Assembly (NCBI GenBank): GCA_902702965.1
Contig: CACRXP010000046.1
Coordinates: 239,103-303,102 of the forward strand
DNA: 64,000 nucleotides
Origin: Spirometra erinaceieuropaei
Lineage: Eukaryota; Platyhelminthes; Cestoda; Diphyllobothriidea; Diphyllobothriidae
Direction of reading: 5' to 3'
Under the pieces are notes generated by a model that made no database searches, was not told where the DNA came from, and worked only from the letters and a program-made list of their open reading frames with translations. The translations under genes were made by a program, and so were the position numbers. Below are positions 23,419 to 37,006 of this stretch, piece by piece. Each line of letters opens with the position of its first letter. The stretch's first letter is position 1.

Positions 23419-26400
23419 TACCGAGAAAATTCATTTTCGCTTAGAGTACGAAGGTGTCTAATATTTACAAATGAAATTAGGAGGTATGATTTTTGAGAAA
23501 CTTCGGTTTCTACAGTCATTAATTTGTTCAGAGCTGGCCAATCATGGGACTATTTAAGCTACACGGGTTGACGCTTTTGCAAAGATCCACTGGACACTTT
23601 TTAAAAGTTTGCGCCTATAACCGTTTTGTTCTAAGGACACTTAACCAGGTGTGTAGAATAAAGCCATTGACATAAAAGACACCAGTTTTAATCCTTTTAT
23701 TGTGACAGTAAACTGATTTCATGTAGCCCCTTCAGTCTCCATCGTGCTTCTAGTTTCTCCCTTCAGGGCATGGACTAACTGCCGCTGGCCCTAGAATATT
23801 CGTGGCAGACTGGAGAAATACTATGGGAATCTTGGGAGCAAAGAAAATTACTCCCAGAAGAGGTGTATAGACTAGAATGTTTCAGAACGCCATAGTTTTG
23901 CTAAAACAATGCTGAATCTCTCAAGGAGTACGCTTTAAACCAAATAAGCGCAGGATAATTTTCTATAATTCTTTTTTAATCATCCGCTCTCCACCAACCT
24001 ACACTATAACCACTCCTCTTTCAAACAGACCCTCGGCGAGGAATTTATGACCTTCTTGCCTATCCTCCAACCTACTCCACCATATTTCACGCCAGACTCT
24101 TGCTTCAATCCGTTTATTCATGTTAGCATCGCTGTGTGTTTAAGTCCCGCATCTATCGAAAGTCCCTTCTTGTGCCGCTCTCGTCAGAGTCATTCGATCT
24201 CACTGGTATCACGTGCCACCTCGTGTGTCAGAGGGGTACGGGGGGTGGGTTTGAGACGGAGTGGAGCGCTAGTCTGTCTGGTGATTCTCTCTCCCGCAGA
24301 CACTGTGCCAGTCCCCAGAGAACACATGTTGAGATGAACCTCCTCCAGAGGGGGAGAATGGGACAGGAAAGAAGCTTACGTTGTGGGCAGTTGTTAACAC
24401 TGTCCCATCTCAGTCGCTGGGGCTCTGCTTATGACGTGCATGCTGAGAGCACACACACAAACGTGAGGACAAGGGCGAGCTGTCCTCTGCCTCTTCTGTC
24501 ATGCGTAACTGGGCTCGCTTTGGGCGCTGCCTTCTGCTCCCGACTTTCCTTCAGCCGGCTTGTGGAGACAGGGGAGGGCAGCAGTTACGACCACTGGGGC
24601 TATTGCTGCCGTTCTTGCAATCAGATTAAGACCTGTCGCGGGTGAACGCCGGTTGCTACTCGACGTATCTGGCCTCCTGTCTTCACAGACTTCAGGCATG
24701 AGAAAACAGACATTAGCAAAAGAACAGAAAACACTCTGAGCGCTGACTAAACATCTGGCCGGACAAACAGTGGTGCCCTTGTCATATATTTTTGAATACA
24801 GACTAAAAAGCCTACGCCGAAGGGATATGAGAGACAAAGCCTCGTCGGATGTTGTTGGAGTCAAATCGTAACCTTTGACTGTTAGAACTGAAAAGCTATA
24901 TGGTGTTTGCCCAAGATGGGGTTTAAAAGGCTAATTTGCCTTCGAAATTACACGAAAAGTTGCAGAAAGGTAGCCGGACTGCTGAGAATGCTGACTCTGG
25001 ACCCTACGATATTGCTTATCGCCCGAATTACCTTGCTTTGGCTACGAGATTTCGATAAATGCATCTTATAATCCGAAAATAATTACCTTGCAAATCCTCC
25101 CAGAGAAATGGCGGAGTTTTCCACGCCGCCCTTCTTTGAGACCGTGATTTAAAATAAAGGTTATAGCTATGTCTTCCCCTGTACTAGACTTAGGGTTAAC
25201 CAATTATGTGGCAGTTCAGATGGTCATTTCGCATGCATTGAAGAAGCTTTTAAACAAGATCCTAAAATAAGTTTGGAGAGGATTTTACGATGGAGCCTAG
25301 ACTCAGATACCTGTTGAAGGAAAGACGTAAGATTAAATTCAGGGCTCTGCCTTGAGACCGAGGTTCGGGGTTATGGTTTCGTCTTATTCGGGGGGCCCCA
25401 AAAGTCAATTCTGACTCAGATTCTTCAGGTAGTGTTCATGTGGATTTTTTGTCGAATTTTTGTCCTCCTGAAGCCTCATTGAGTAGCTAATGCACGATTT
25501 CTAACAAACCAAGCAGGGGGACACCATACATAGCATTTAAAAGCATATCTACCAGCCACATTTTACTTAAAAGGTGATGTTGGCAACTTTCGGGTTACCT
25601 AAGGTGATCGGCCAAGCTAAAATATTATTAACTACTTTTTTTTTCTTCCGATACGTTTTTTGTCTAACAGGGCAGTCTGAAAATCTGGCGTGCGGATTTA
25701 CCCTGTCCAAAGTTTCGCGCTCAGTTGTTTGAGATTTTAACTCAAGATATCGACAAAGGTAATCCAAGTTGGGGAGCAACGTGTGGAATCGCTTTTACTT
25801 AATCTTCAACACTTCTGAATTCTCTGGTCGCATACGACCGAAAGGCTATTTTTCAATATTTTCACAGTAGAAACCAGGATCGTTCTTCTAAGGAACGTGT
25901 CGAAACCTTAAACGGGGGCTGGAATTATAGAGGGAAACCAAAGACCGCAATATCATCAATTGGACACAGACAGCACTTTAAGGAGAAGGGACATTAACTT
26001 AACTCGCATCTGATTTCCGATAAGAAGACGGTGAATAAAGGATTAGGGAGTAAGAAGAGTATCGGTACTGAGTGCCTCTTTCTCACATTATTGTGATAAG
26101 AAGCCGTAGCACAGTTCATAAAAATTTCAAGAAAACATTTTTCTGGTCGGGTATGAGATGCAGGGCCGATCGGTGAGTCGCAGACAACGTAAACTGCGTA
26201 GCTAAACCGCAATACCGTTTGCTTGCTTACCTGTTTTCTTCCAGTCGATTTCTGACGGTCTTCTTGCGTGATCGGTATAGACATTATCTCTTGCAAAGAA
26301 AACAATTTTGTAAATTTCTACGAGAACGGGCTGCAAGGCCGGCATGCATAAATTTAGCTCCCCCCAATTTGAGGTTTTTAAAATTCATGTTAGCCCACCC

Positions 26401-28499
26401 AAACACACTTTGACACTCCCTGTTTAAGGGGACTTACTAAAGTCTCGCTGTGCGTCGGTCCAGAACAATCTACCGTTTTAATTCACAGATCCAAATGTCC
26501 AAACCCCGCGCTCTGTACTGCAACAACTGTCATTTGATGAACAAAGTCAGCAGACTGGTAGTCAGACCATCAAGTTTTGAAACTAGGAGGTTGTCCGCCC
26601 CAAGCCCTGAGAGCAAATGCTATAGTCCATGCACTTAATTGAATCTAACGATGTTTAATCGTTGATATTACGGGGAATTACCCGCCACATTCGTCCTGAT
26701 TCTGAACTAAAGCGCAATGCGATCGGAAACTGCCGTCAGCCTTATGCTCACTCCATTGGTATCGACCGAATAAAGGCAGCCTACTGTACCAGGTGTGCCC
26801 GCGGGGGACCATATGAATGGCCTGGTTTGTAATTTGTTATCGTATCATTATATCAAGTAGGAAATCAATGTACCTAATAGTTTGAAACCGAGGAATTTTT
26901 TGGACTTTTTAAACAAGACCACGTAGCTGAACTTGTGTGTCCAACCTTCAGATTTCCCTCCATGTCATTCATCTGCCGTCATATTGTTTAATTGCAGTTC
27001 ATCATGGCGGGTGAGGTTATCACTCCTCCGATGGTGGTCTCCTATTGATCCTCTTCTAGTAAATATAACCAATCAAATAATTGTAGGTGTAGAAGGCCAT
27101 TAAGAAGAAAGTGATATTATTTTGCCTTTTCTTTTGACTTACAGGTTGTAAATAACCATGCCATTTTGGACTTCGTTCTCCAATGCTTGGAAAATAAATC
27201 ATTTCTGCGAAGTTTGAACCAGGTTGTAATAGAAAAACAGTTGTGGGCAAGCTGTTTTTCCAAATACTAGACGGAAGGGTCGGCTAAACTGTTTAGCTAG
27301 ACCTGCGCCTTGTAGAGTCAGTATAACCAACTTTCATCGGAATGGCAAAATGCCTTCTCAAACCTGCTCTCAAGTAGGATTTAACGAACATCCCAGAAGC
27401 CTGGTGGCTGACCACAAAAATATCGATGCAATATACAATTGGGTAAGGATCGGGAGAAGGGCCCCAAGCATCTGTGGCATACGAAAAATATATGCTATAC
27501 TAGTTTATGTGGGTTTTAGTCCGACACGATTATTTCGGTTCGGTGCTTCATCGTTCAAGGATGGGTCGTCTGTTGTAGACGGTCTGGTGCATTATCTGCA
27601 ATCCACTCATCTCAAAGAGTTGCTAAGCGATCGTTATATACACTTAATGTTTGTTTCTTTAATTGTCCTGCTTAAGTTCGGGTGCTTTGTGTTAATACAT
27701 TAAAACCTCCTCGCCCGAAAAACGAATTTACTAATTATTTATATTTATTCTGCCATTCCTCTATGCATACATAGGCCTCGCCCGTAAAAGCTCTTGTACC
27801 ACCTTCCCCGTAAGGCAGGCACCTTTGGCTGGTCGTGTGTGCGTGTTTGGGGTTCCTCACCCGATCGCTGCCTACAGTTGGCCAAAAATATGCGAACCAG
27901 TAGGCTTGAAATGTGTTTGCTGTTACTAATTACCATGTATAACTAGGAGTTCGTATTCAGGGGTAGGTTGTCCCAGAGTATGCGCATATCGAAGAGTGCC
28001 TAGCAGATTCTAGGCACATTCTACCATGAAGAAGTTGCCAGTTTCCAATAAACTATCATTTCCCATGTGTTACTTGTATGCGTACCTTCATGATAATTAA
28101 AAGAGATTTCCGATTTAATTTTAGAATGAGTGAGCAAAAACTGTATAGTGTTGATTTTATGCTTATAAAATAGGCAGTCTGATATTAAAAACAGTTAGCA
28201 AACAGTGAAAACAGTCAAAAAACGATCCTCTACCTAGAGTCACAATTACTCCCTAAATGTAAAATGACGTCGCGAAGTCTGATTGCAGAAATTTGAGCTA
28301 TAATACACCCGGAAAACTTTAGCAATCAGGCGAAAAATATTTGGGAGTAAAAAACAAACAGGGAAATTTACTTCCAGCAAACATAAGAAGACAGGTGAGT
28401 TCGCTCATTTGCTAAACGATGTATGATTCAGACCTGTATTTTGCTTCATAATGAGCGCTGAAAACTCTTCAAAAGGGTGTCAGTCTTTCAGGGTTCATT
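23419..28499. other. No recognised gene; small GC-rich patch near 24.0-24.7 kb
   Basis: At 24040-24700 GC rises and frames open on both strands (plus 24136-24645, 169 codons; minus 24499-24864, 121 codons, starting TPTTSDEALSLISLRRRLF). Neither matches a known family, and they overlap antisense. The rest holds only short frames, including a motif-less 117-codon plus-strand frame at 27350-27703. Confidence 0.3.
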
Positions 28500-30720
28500 T
28501 GACATATTAACCTATATAGCAATTTCAAGTGGTCCCACACTCTGCAGTTGTGCGTCCTGAGAATTAAACTTCTCACATTTACTGCGCACGAAAAAGTCCC
28601 GCGCATGGAGTAGTGAGCGAGCGCGCGAGCCAGGCCAACCAGACGGCCAGAACCCAGACGGTGCCCGCAACGAAACTCGAAACGAAGATGAGGGCGGCAA
28701 GGTAATTTGGGACGTCGAGTAGCTGTGGGGACAGACCAAAGCAGTCGGGCGAATGTGTACTCCTGTCGCGACGGCTTCTCAGCAGGAGATTTTGGCAACC
28801 GCAGAGCCACCGTCGCCGCAGACGGTTGCGGAGGCGTTCACGCACCCGCGCACGCGTCGGGGTGGCAGTGTGGCCTGGGAACGTGCCGCCCGCTGGCAGG
28901 GCTGGATGGAGGGTGGAGACACGATCGGTCCGCTGGTCCTCGAGGCTATTCATTAACCGAATCGCCAGCTGCGCGCCCAGTAGAGTCTGCTGCTCCTGCA
29001 ACGACCGACCAGGACGATAATGATGCTGATACTAGCAGCGAGGGCCAAGACCGTGTTCCTCTTTTCGCACCTCCACCCCCCTCGGCTGCTTGCTTCCTCC
29101 CTCGCCTACTGCCTTTTCCCTCTCCGCCTCCTCGCTCCCCTCAACGTTCTCCGCCAAGCTGACAGCCGGTGCTCATCTGGGCACAGAACGCGCGTGGGTT
29201 CCGCTCCTTGCAGACTGACGCGTTTCCCTGCGCTTACTTCTCTTCAAATGCTCTCGTAGTCGTATGTGTGTGTGTGTGTGCGCGTCCGAACGCCCGTGTT
29301 ATCCATCTTCTCCCACCGACGCGCCGCCGATGGCTTATCGACCGTTTATCTCATATCGGACACGCCGACATGACCCTCTTGCGTGTGTGTATGAGTGACG
29401 GATTGCCTCATGCCCTGGCCGACGTCTGAAGCGGTCACGTCGTGCCGACAATTACGCGACTAGGAGGAGGCAAGGGAGAACAAACGTGGCTACCGGAAGA
29501 GGAAGAAGATGAGGCGGGGGGGGGGAGAAGAGGAGGGTTGTTGCACGTACGGGACGCCACCCCCGTTACCGCGCGCCCGCCTAGTCGACGCACACAAGAA
29601 GTCCCGATCATCACCATGCTGGGTATGGAGAGCCACTTGTCCTTTAGGCGGCGACAGCGACATCTACAGCTCGACTGACACGCGGGTGAGAGATGCAAAG
29701 TCACGACTGCTGCTAGCGAGAGCCCAGGCGGCGCGTCGGAAGCTCCTAGCTTGAAGTGACCTCTAATCCGAGTGGGAGAACACTGCGTACCGGAAAAACG
29801 AACGACGAAAGCGACCAGCAGAGGAACGAAGCTGACGCTGCATTAGCACGCACGCTCGCATGCGACTGAGAGGAGGACGCCGCAGGTAACATCACTGCAC
29901 CGTCCCCGTTCCTTCTCCGTCACCATCTCCGGTCGGAGCAGTAGGAGGACATATTTTCCTCCCACAGTTGGTGGGCCAGGCAGCAAGAATTCTTACGCCC
30001 GTGGTTCAGTGTGCATATGCAACAGGGTGTGTGTGTGTGTGTGTACGCGCGTGTGTTTGTCGGTGGAGAATTTATGGCCCTGTTTATTTCGCTGGCACGT
30101 GCACGCACCCTTCGTAGGCGGGTGGGCTAGTTGCCCCACGCACTCTGAGGACCACCGAAGCAAAAAGAAAGCCCGCGCTTCAGTTTCCACCACACCACCC
30201 CAAACGTTTCCTCCCCATCTCCTATCTCCCTGTTCTCTTTCTCCCTCAACTTTTTCTTTATCTTATCATCTTCTCTCTCCTCTCGCCAACCTTAATTCTC
30301 CTCCACCATGCGCGAACAAGCAGAGGCACCGAGTGCACTCCTCCACGAAACCTCATGCACACACCCACACACAGACCCGCTCTGTCAGTCCTTCCTCGTC
30401 GTTGCCGTTGCGCCTTCTACCGTTTTCAGTCCCTGCAGCGTAGGTCGTGCCACCCATGGACAATCCTCATCACCCCTCCTTCTTCTTCTTTTTCTCCTTC
30501 CTTCCCTTCTCCTCCTCCTCCTCCTCTTCCACCCGCAGTCCCTCTAAGGCTGAGAAAGAATTTGGGAATGACACCACCATAGAATTTAGTCCGCTATCCA
30601 AAGCAATTGCCGCCTCTGCTCACGGGCCCTAGTCACTGACTGCTCCTAGTCCCATTCTATTTTGTGTCCCGTTCTCGGACACACTCTCCCCTCCTTCTAG
30701 AGTGCGTGTGTATGTGCTCA
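28500..30720. other. GC-rich island with TG/CA and CT-rich simple repeats
   Basis: This is the strongest compositional anomaly. It is CpG-rich from about 28.6 to 29.7 kb, with TG runs at about 29265-29281 and 30027-30043 and a TTC/CTC pyrimidine tract at about 30478-30535. Many long overlapping frames result. It could be a promoter or CpG island with untranslated exons, or an old GC-rich repeat. No core promoter element can be assigned with confidence. Confidence 0.45.
28579..28995 (-). CDS. Unrecognised open frame with one predicted membrane segment
   Basis: The frame opens after GTCGTTGCAG, a plausible acceptor, and runs to a stop at 28579. It starts EQQTLLGAQLAIRLMNSLED, has an Arg-rich middle (RVRERLRNRLRRRW) and ends with a hydrophobic stretch (NYLAALIFVSSFVAG, then VWVLAVWLAWLA) that could span a membrane. 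No homologue comes to mind. It lies in a GC-rich island where chance frames are long, and antisense frames overlap it. Confidence 0.2.
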   Translation of the reverse strand, partial: EQQTLLGAQLAIRLMNSLEDQRTDRVSTLHPALPAGGTFPGHTATPTRARVRERLRNRLRRRWLCGCQNLLLRSRRDRSTHSPDCFGLSPQLLDVPNYLAALIFVSSFVAGTVWVLAVWLAWLARSLTTPCAGLFRAQ

Positions 30721-33700
30721 GAATCCGCCCCGACTTGTGACGAAACTGGAGTTAATTAATGAGTCGCGAAACCAGGGAACTGTGATCTCTGTCTGCTCAA
30801 AGCGAAGACGACTGAACAGTTTTAGGGAAGGCCGCTCACAAACAACAGCACTGACTGCTGCAAATAATGTATGGCGGTGGGACAAAAAAATGACTGCAGG
30901 CTGTCGATCAGTCAATGAAATTGAATGAATTTGTGCGGCTATCTGAGGAGAAAAAAATCTAGCCTTGAGAGACGCGCGGCACAGAACCACACAGTGTCTA
31001 TATTGTAGCGGAACTTTCACATCTAATGGACGATCGACTCGAAGTGACTAATGGACTTGAGTAGATTGGTAGAGATTGATGGGAATACCCTTTGACTTCA
31101 GTTATATAAAGATCCTGCTTCTGAGTCTTCTTGCAAATAAATAGTGTTTTTTGACTTTTAGAGTGATAGCAGACCCCGGAATGGCAAGTTAATCTCTTTT
31201 CAAAGCTACAAGGATTGCATTTGCAGTAAAGGCGCAAGTTGATCAATTGCGCATCGGCACAAGGACAGTTATCGACTCAAAAGCCAGCTAATCGCTCTCA
31301 TCTTGTAAAGGAGGGGAAGAGTGGTAATGCACTTCGATAATCTCATTTGTACACATTACATATTCCTCACAACTTATTATCCTGCACCAAGGCTCTGGCT
31401 CACAACCACTTGGTCCAGTAGTCACTTTAAGCTAGAGGCGGTAAGTAGAGAGACCTTTTTCTAATACGTACTTTAGAATTGTCTACTTCCGATTCCTTCA
31501 GAAGATCTATGCTGGGAGTAATTGTGCTGACAACAACAGAGTACAGTTAAGGGCAAAAATTTAGGGATTCCGTAGGCATGACCTCCATTTTGCCCAGTGC
31601 ACCAAATCAACTGAAAACATGAAGAACATCCGATGATGCTCTTAATGGCGATAGCACGTTCGACGCAAAAGGAGCTACAAGCTTGACTACGGGGTGGTGA
31701 ATAGTACTCAAATTACAGTGATTTGCATTAATTTTCACGGGGCCAAGGAAGAGGTTCATCGAGAGGTTTGGGACGCACAGACAAGCAATGTGTGAGTCAA
31801 CTTATCCCTTCCCACAGCGTCAACAATCTCGCATATCCATGAGTTGTGTAATCAAATATTCCAGTTCCCGTGCACATAATCTTCATAGCTGATGGTGACA
31901 GTCGACACGCGCTAGCATTTAGCTCAACCGTTCAAAGCATGGATCAGAACCTATGTGTCATGGCGTAGGACTTTGGATGTTCTCACTGCTATGAAACTAG
32001 TGAAGTAGTTGCCTCAAAGTAAAGTTACTTCTCCCTTTGGTTCACATACTACTCCCGTTGAATAAGTTGAATGCGTCCGTATTGGACGCATCATGGTTGG
32101 CGTTTCAGACTGAGTTAATTTTCGTCTAGAACCGCCACATTATTCCCTAGTGCGATCGTTCACCTTAAAATTGCTGATCGGCTATCAGCTCCCATAAATA
32201 AAATAATTCAGCTGAAGGTCACTAACCCTATTTGCAATAGCAAGAGAAGTAGTGGTCAGGCGAATGCAGGAGCTGGCGGAGGCTGTAAGGTCAGTTCTGT
32301 CCGAACAATACACGAAATCACGCAAACTGGGCTGGTCCACATGAACCACAGGCGGCCACCGCAGGCAGGCCCCCTGCCAACAGCGTCAGATAAAGTATCT
32401 GTCTGCACATTTGCCATGTCCTAATAGGCAGCAGCAACATGGGGCTCAGCGATGGAAGCAACAGGGCACACCGCCAGCACCTGTTTACTCCCTTACTACC
32501 ATTCCTCGGCGGTGGAACAGCAGGCTTGGGGAGGTTGACAGCAGCAATGTAGCCCACTAACTGATTCACATGTAAGAACCGTCAAAACTGAACGGCTGTG
32601 CTCGAGTTAGCAACAACAGCAGGAAATAATGTTCTTCGGTGAGACACCATCCTCCTTGATTGGTGCTGGTAAGGAACTGAAGATGGTGGTAGTAATCAGA
32701 CGGAGAATACGAATACATTTCTAAAATTTTTAAATTGAATAACCCAGTATCTATTTTCATATCATGGAAAATGTGTTTTTTTCTGAGGTTGAACATGATT
32801 ACCATAATCCAATTATCCATAGTTACTTATTTTATAGCTTGTATCCGAGATAAAAAATAATTTCAAAATGAGTACTATTAGAGCAAGCTTTCAGTTTCCT
32901 GGGGTCCGTTAAAAACTATCCATTTATATCCGATCAGAGGGAACGGGAACGAAAAGAAACCCTTTGGCACCAGAAGAAATCCTCCTCATGGAAATTAAAC
33001 ATCTTCGAAATTCATTCCATTAGCTATTCGAACACCAGCAACACTCGAGTGTATAAAGAACGGAATGCCCAAATTAGCTGACAAGACAGTATTTCTGGCG
33101 GGGACTTTTCTCATCTGGTTTGTTCTTTAGCACCAAAAATGCACTCACCTACACAGGTATTATTTAAGGATGTTATAACACTTATGCTCAGCTAGTTCAG
33201 ACGTACTCTGGCAGATGATTACATTGTAAATTTTTTATCGCTGTCTGTTCCACATAATAACCTGAATTGCAGAAGGCCAGGTTCTCTCAGTAGCCAGAAT
33301 AAAGTTCTTCTTTTCTTTGTCGTTTTAAACGAGTCTACGGAAAATGCAAGAAAAAATGAAACTCTTTAGGTAATCTACTTGGTGGCTTCCCACTTGACCT
33401 TCAGTGCTCGATGCTGAAGATAGCGAAAAAGACATTTTCGTTTGTGAAAGTCAAGTTCTATAGCACAAATATAGTCAATATGGTCGAGACCTCTTGACTT
33501 TGAGGCGAAACGTCCACATTATTTGTTGCATAAATGAGGCTTAAGGGTTATTATCTTGGATGTTCTCGGTGTGTCTCGTAAGTGTTTAAAGTCTTTTTAC
33601 ATCCTTGTTGCTCTTGTACGCGACGTATACTTACCAACCGGTCCTTAGGAGTATTCTGAGTTAGGAGTTCTGGAAGCTTGGGTTTTCAGTGTCCACTCCT

Positions 33701-36700
33701 ATTCAAACTATTTTTCACATGTACCACTGACAAAATGATATTTAATAATAACTCGGCTTCATTCAAACATCATCCGCCTGATCATTTTGGGAGGACGGTG
33801 TCGTGGGACCTTATATATTCTATAAAGACGGAGATGCGAGGATAAATTTGGTCGTCATTTGATGAAACTGAGTACTGGTTTCAACAGGAAGAATTTTGTA
33901 AATTCTTCCCACAATCTCCAATTTCCAATATACCCCTTTCGTCCGGAGCAAGAGAAAATTACTTAGTCACGGACTCAGATAGTATGACTCAAAACACTTT
34001 GATGATGCCTTAGTCATTCGGATTAAGAGAGCTTGATTACGTAGGGCATCCTAGAACTTCCCTCATCTGTGCTAAGCGCACGGATAAGGATTTTCAGTAA
34101 TTACTGACACAAGATTCGTGTGGGTCTGGCCGTGTAATGCAATTATAACTACAATAAACTGTAGGGCCTCTCAAGTATCTTTTGGAAGCGCAAATTTCCA
34201 GCCCATTGTTTAGCATGATCGTAGCGTCTCGAATATCCATGCTCAGAGAACCCTTCGGGAGGGCTATGGGCCAGCGTACCCACAGCAGTTAATTCAGAGG
34301 GGGCTGACGAAGTTGAACCAATGCTACAAACTACAGGCAACGCAACATGACGCTCGGAGACTAATAAAACACGTGGACCGCTACTACTGGACTCCCATTT
34401 TTGCCCAAGTCTTGGGGAAATGGTTGCGGGTCGTCAGAAGGTCGTTTTATATCCCCTCTGTGTCCAGGAAAAGCGTTAGGGTGGCTGTACTGGCGACACC
34501 GGAGTGCTGCTAGGTTTACAGACGCTACCACGCACACGCACCTGGCCTCTTCAACGCACCATCAACAGCACACACACACCCACCATCACAGCCGCCGCCG
34601 CCGCCACCGCTGGCCCTCCCCCCTCGTAAATTTTGTGCACGCACGTGTGTGCTCCAGCCGCACACCCCGACGACGCCGAATGCCGGACGACACCGCAAAT
34701 GGCGTCTCCCATGGTTCCCACAATCACCACCACCATCACTACGGGCACCACAAATAGGGAAACGATCTTCCAGCAGCACAAGATTGTGCGGAAGGATCAA
34801 AGAGGAGGATCGTGAAAGGGAGAACCGGTACCATGGGAAGGCCTAACTGCCGGCGCGTCCACACCTTTCATGTGCGTATATGTCTGCTTGTGATAACGAG
34901 CGCCCCTTCGGACTACACCGGCGAACTCCAAGGACACGTTACTGTTCAGTAGGCAGGAGGTGGCAACTATATGGCCTTCTCGAGACACGGGACAGGCAAA
35001 AAATATCCTCATACATATAAACACTTGCATATAATAATATTCGATATTATTAGCCTGATATTCTTCTGGAGTTAATCTACTAGAGACCGCATGAAGAACG
35101 TTGAGGGACTCGCCGAGGAGCTGAGACCTTGCATTTACGGTGTGCAACGGCAAAACATGTGTGTGGGCTATAACCTATGTCAGGAGTATGACATAAACAT
35201 GTGTCATATAGAATTATACAATTAGTATTGGTACCGACTTTTAAGGTGCATGCCACGTGGTTATTCTACAGAAGTTTATTGTCTCGACTCAAATTCCCAT
35301 TGAAATTTTGGATCCGATTGCAAATGTCACGCCACGGGCACTTATCTCCATGTCCTTCCCTCAATCATTGCCTAGATGATTAACTGGCCATTTCTCTGGA
35401 GTTCACGTATTAAAAACTGTATATTGAACGCTGGAGGGCGTATTGAGGAATGAAGCCCCACGCATTTGCGTCTCGGCAGCAGCTGAGATATCGGCGAGTT
35501 AGGTGTCTGGGCTTTGAGGTAGTAACAAATGTCAGGAATACGGCGTAAACAGCTGTCACATATATGCATATATGTGTGTGTATGTTTAGATGGACAACCA
35601 CATTACCAAATCATAACTTTTCAGTAAATTTCATGATATATCTGCAGTTACCCACCTGTTGCTACGTAACATGGAAACGGGCATCGGAATACGCCAAAAA
35701 GGTGTTAGATCAAACTACCGAGAAGTTCAAAGTAAGATTTGGCTAAAGTGCATCCTTTTTGATCTCCTTTAGAGTATTGACACCTAAAAACCGTGTGTAC
35801 CTCATGTAACATTTCGGACCGCACTTCGCAGCAGTTCAGCAAGTCGTATATTTGGCCTCTTGGCCCACTAACCGAAGTTCATTTTAAAGGTGACTTTAGT
35901 TTACGTAGTCTTTTTTAGTCTTGCGCAACTAATTTCGTGACAAGAATAGAATGATTTACTAAAAAGCCTAGAGGTAAGTTCCCTCGCCGTGGATCTGCCC
36001 TGGACTTATTCAACCAATCATACCAAACTATCAAAAATTTCATAAACATTCCGCGTGGTTAATTGTCCAGCACAAACTCCAGTATAATTAGTAAAACAAA
36101 ATGATGAAGATGATCACCTTCCCACCCAACAGATTATCTGTCGCAGCTAATATCTGGTCAGGACGACAATAGTCGAATATGTAGTTTTAATTAGCTCTCC
36201 AATACTAGAGCCCTGTACAGAGGCTGTATGACACACCACCCATGATAGCACAGATACTAAATAAAAGCCCAGACACGTGTTTCGTCTATATTCTGGCGCT
36301 GCATGACACAGTTGCAAGGGGCCAGGCCCATCAGGTCCCCAGAGTGCATTCTGGTAGATAGTCCAGTTTCGAAATTGCAGCTTTCTAACTTCCTCAGAAA
36401 TTAATCGCTAACTTTGAATGAATCGGTTTATTTGAGACTTATTATTATGACTCATGGATTTCAACGTAAATATTCATATGAGATTTCAGTCTGAGTTCAC
36501 GAGTCTCAAATAGGCTGGTTTACCCCAAGTTCGCGATTATTTTCTGAGGAGGCGAAAAAGTTGCAACTAGTGCCCTACCTTTGCATTACCCGTGAAGATT
36601 TATAAAGTTTTCGCCGAAGTGTTAGAAATGTGGACTCAGGTTACGAGTTGACTCATAACAAGTTCGAATTGTGTCCGCCGACTATAAAAAGAAATCGTTC

Positions 36701-36721
36701 ACTTCTATGGGCGAAGGACGA
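30721..36721. other. No recognised gene; minor GC-rich patch near 34.4-34.9 kb
   Basis: Short frames only. At 34500-34760 a CAC/CCG-rich patch opens frames on both strands (plus 34401-34757 ends in a His-rich run), which I read as low complexity. A TATATGCATATATGTGTG simple repeat lies near 35560. No splice-supported exon was found. Confidence 0.35.
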
Positions 36722-37006
36722 GGGTCCTGATGTGCACCCAAACAGTTAGACCATGTGATCAATTCCAGCTTGCATAGGCCGGGTTTCTCCCACCATATGT
36801 GGGCTGCCTCCAAGTAGCACAATATCCGAGTTTTTTTTCACCCAATCTAATACTCGGAAGGATGTTTTGGAGTCAACAGTGTGGCCGATATCTGGGAAGT
36901 GCTCCGTGATAGAAGAACGAGGAATTTTATTTTCCTGCTTTAGAAGCCATTTAGGCAGGTGCTATCTGACCTGGTAAATCTCAGCCCTCTGATTTGCACA
37001 CTGCCT
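36722..37006 (-). mobile_element. Second-lineage GIY-YIG retroelement fragment
   Basis: The minus strand encodes CANQRAEIYQVR, a stop, then HLPKWLLKQENKIPRSS, ITEHFPDIGHTVDSKTSFRV, then after a frameshift ILCYLEAAHIWWEKPGLC. This is the pattern of a GIY-YIG endonuclease C-terminal region in another Penelope-like lineage (EHLPKW, SSITEH, DTGHTVD, LEAA, KPxLC, from memory). It is clearly different from the 56-58 kb family. A stop and a frameshift make it non-functional, and no reverse transcriptase was recognised upstream. Confidence 0.7.

Noticed and set aside
33480..33515. GGCGAAACGTCC as a fourth hammerhead
   Set aside because: It matches only GAAACGTC; no CTGATGA and stem II precede it at the required spacing.
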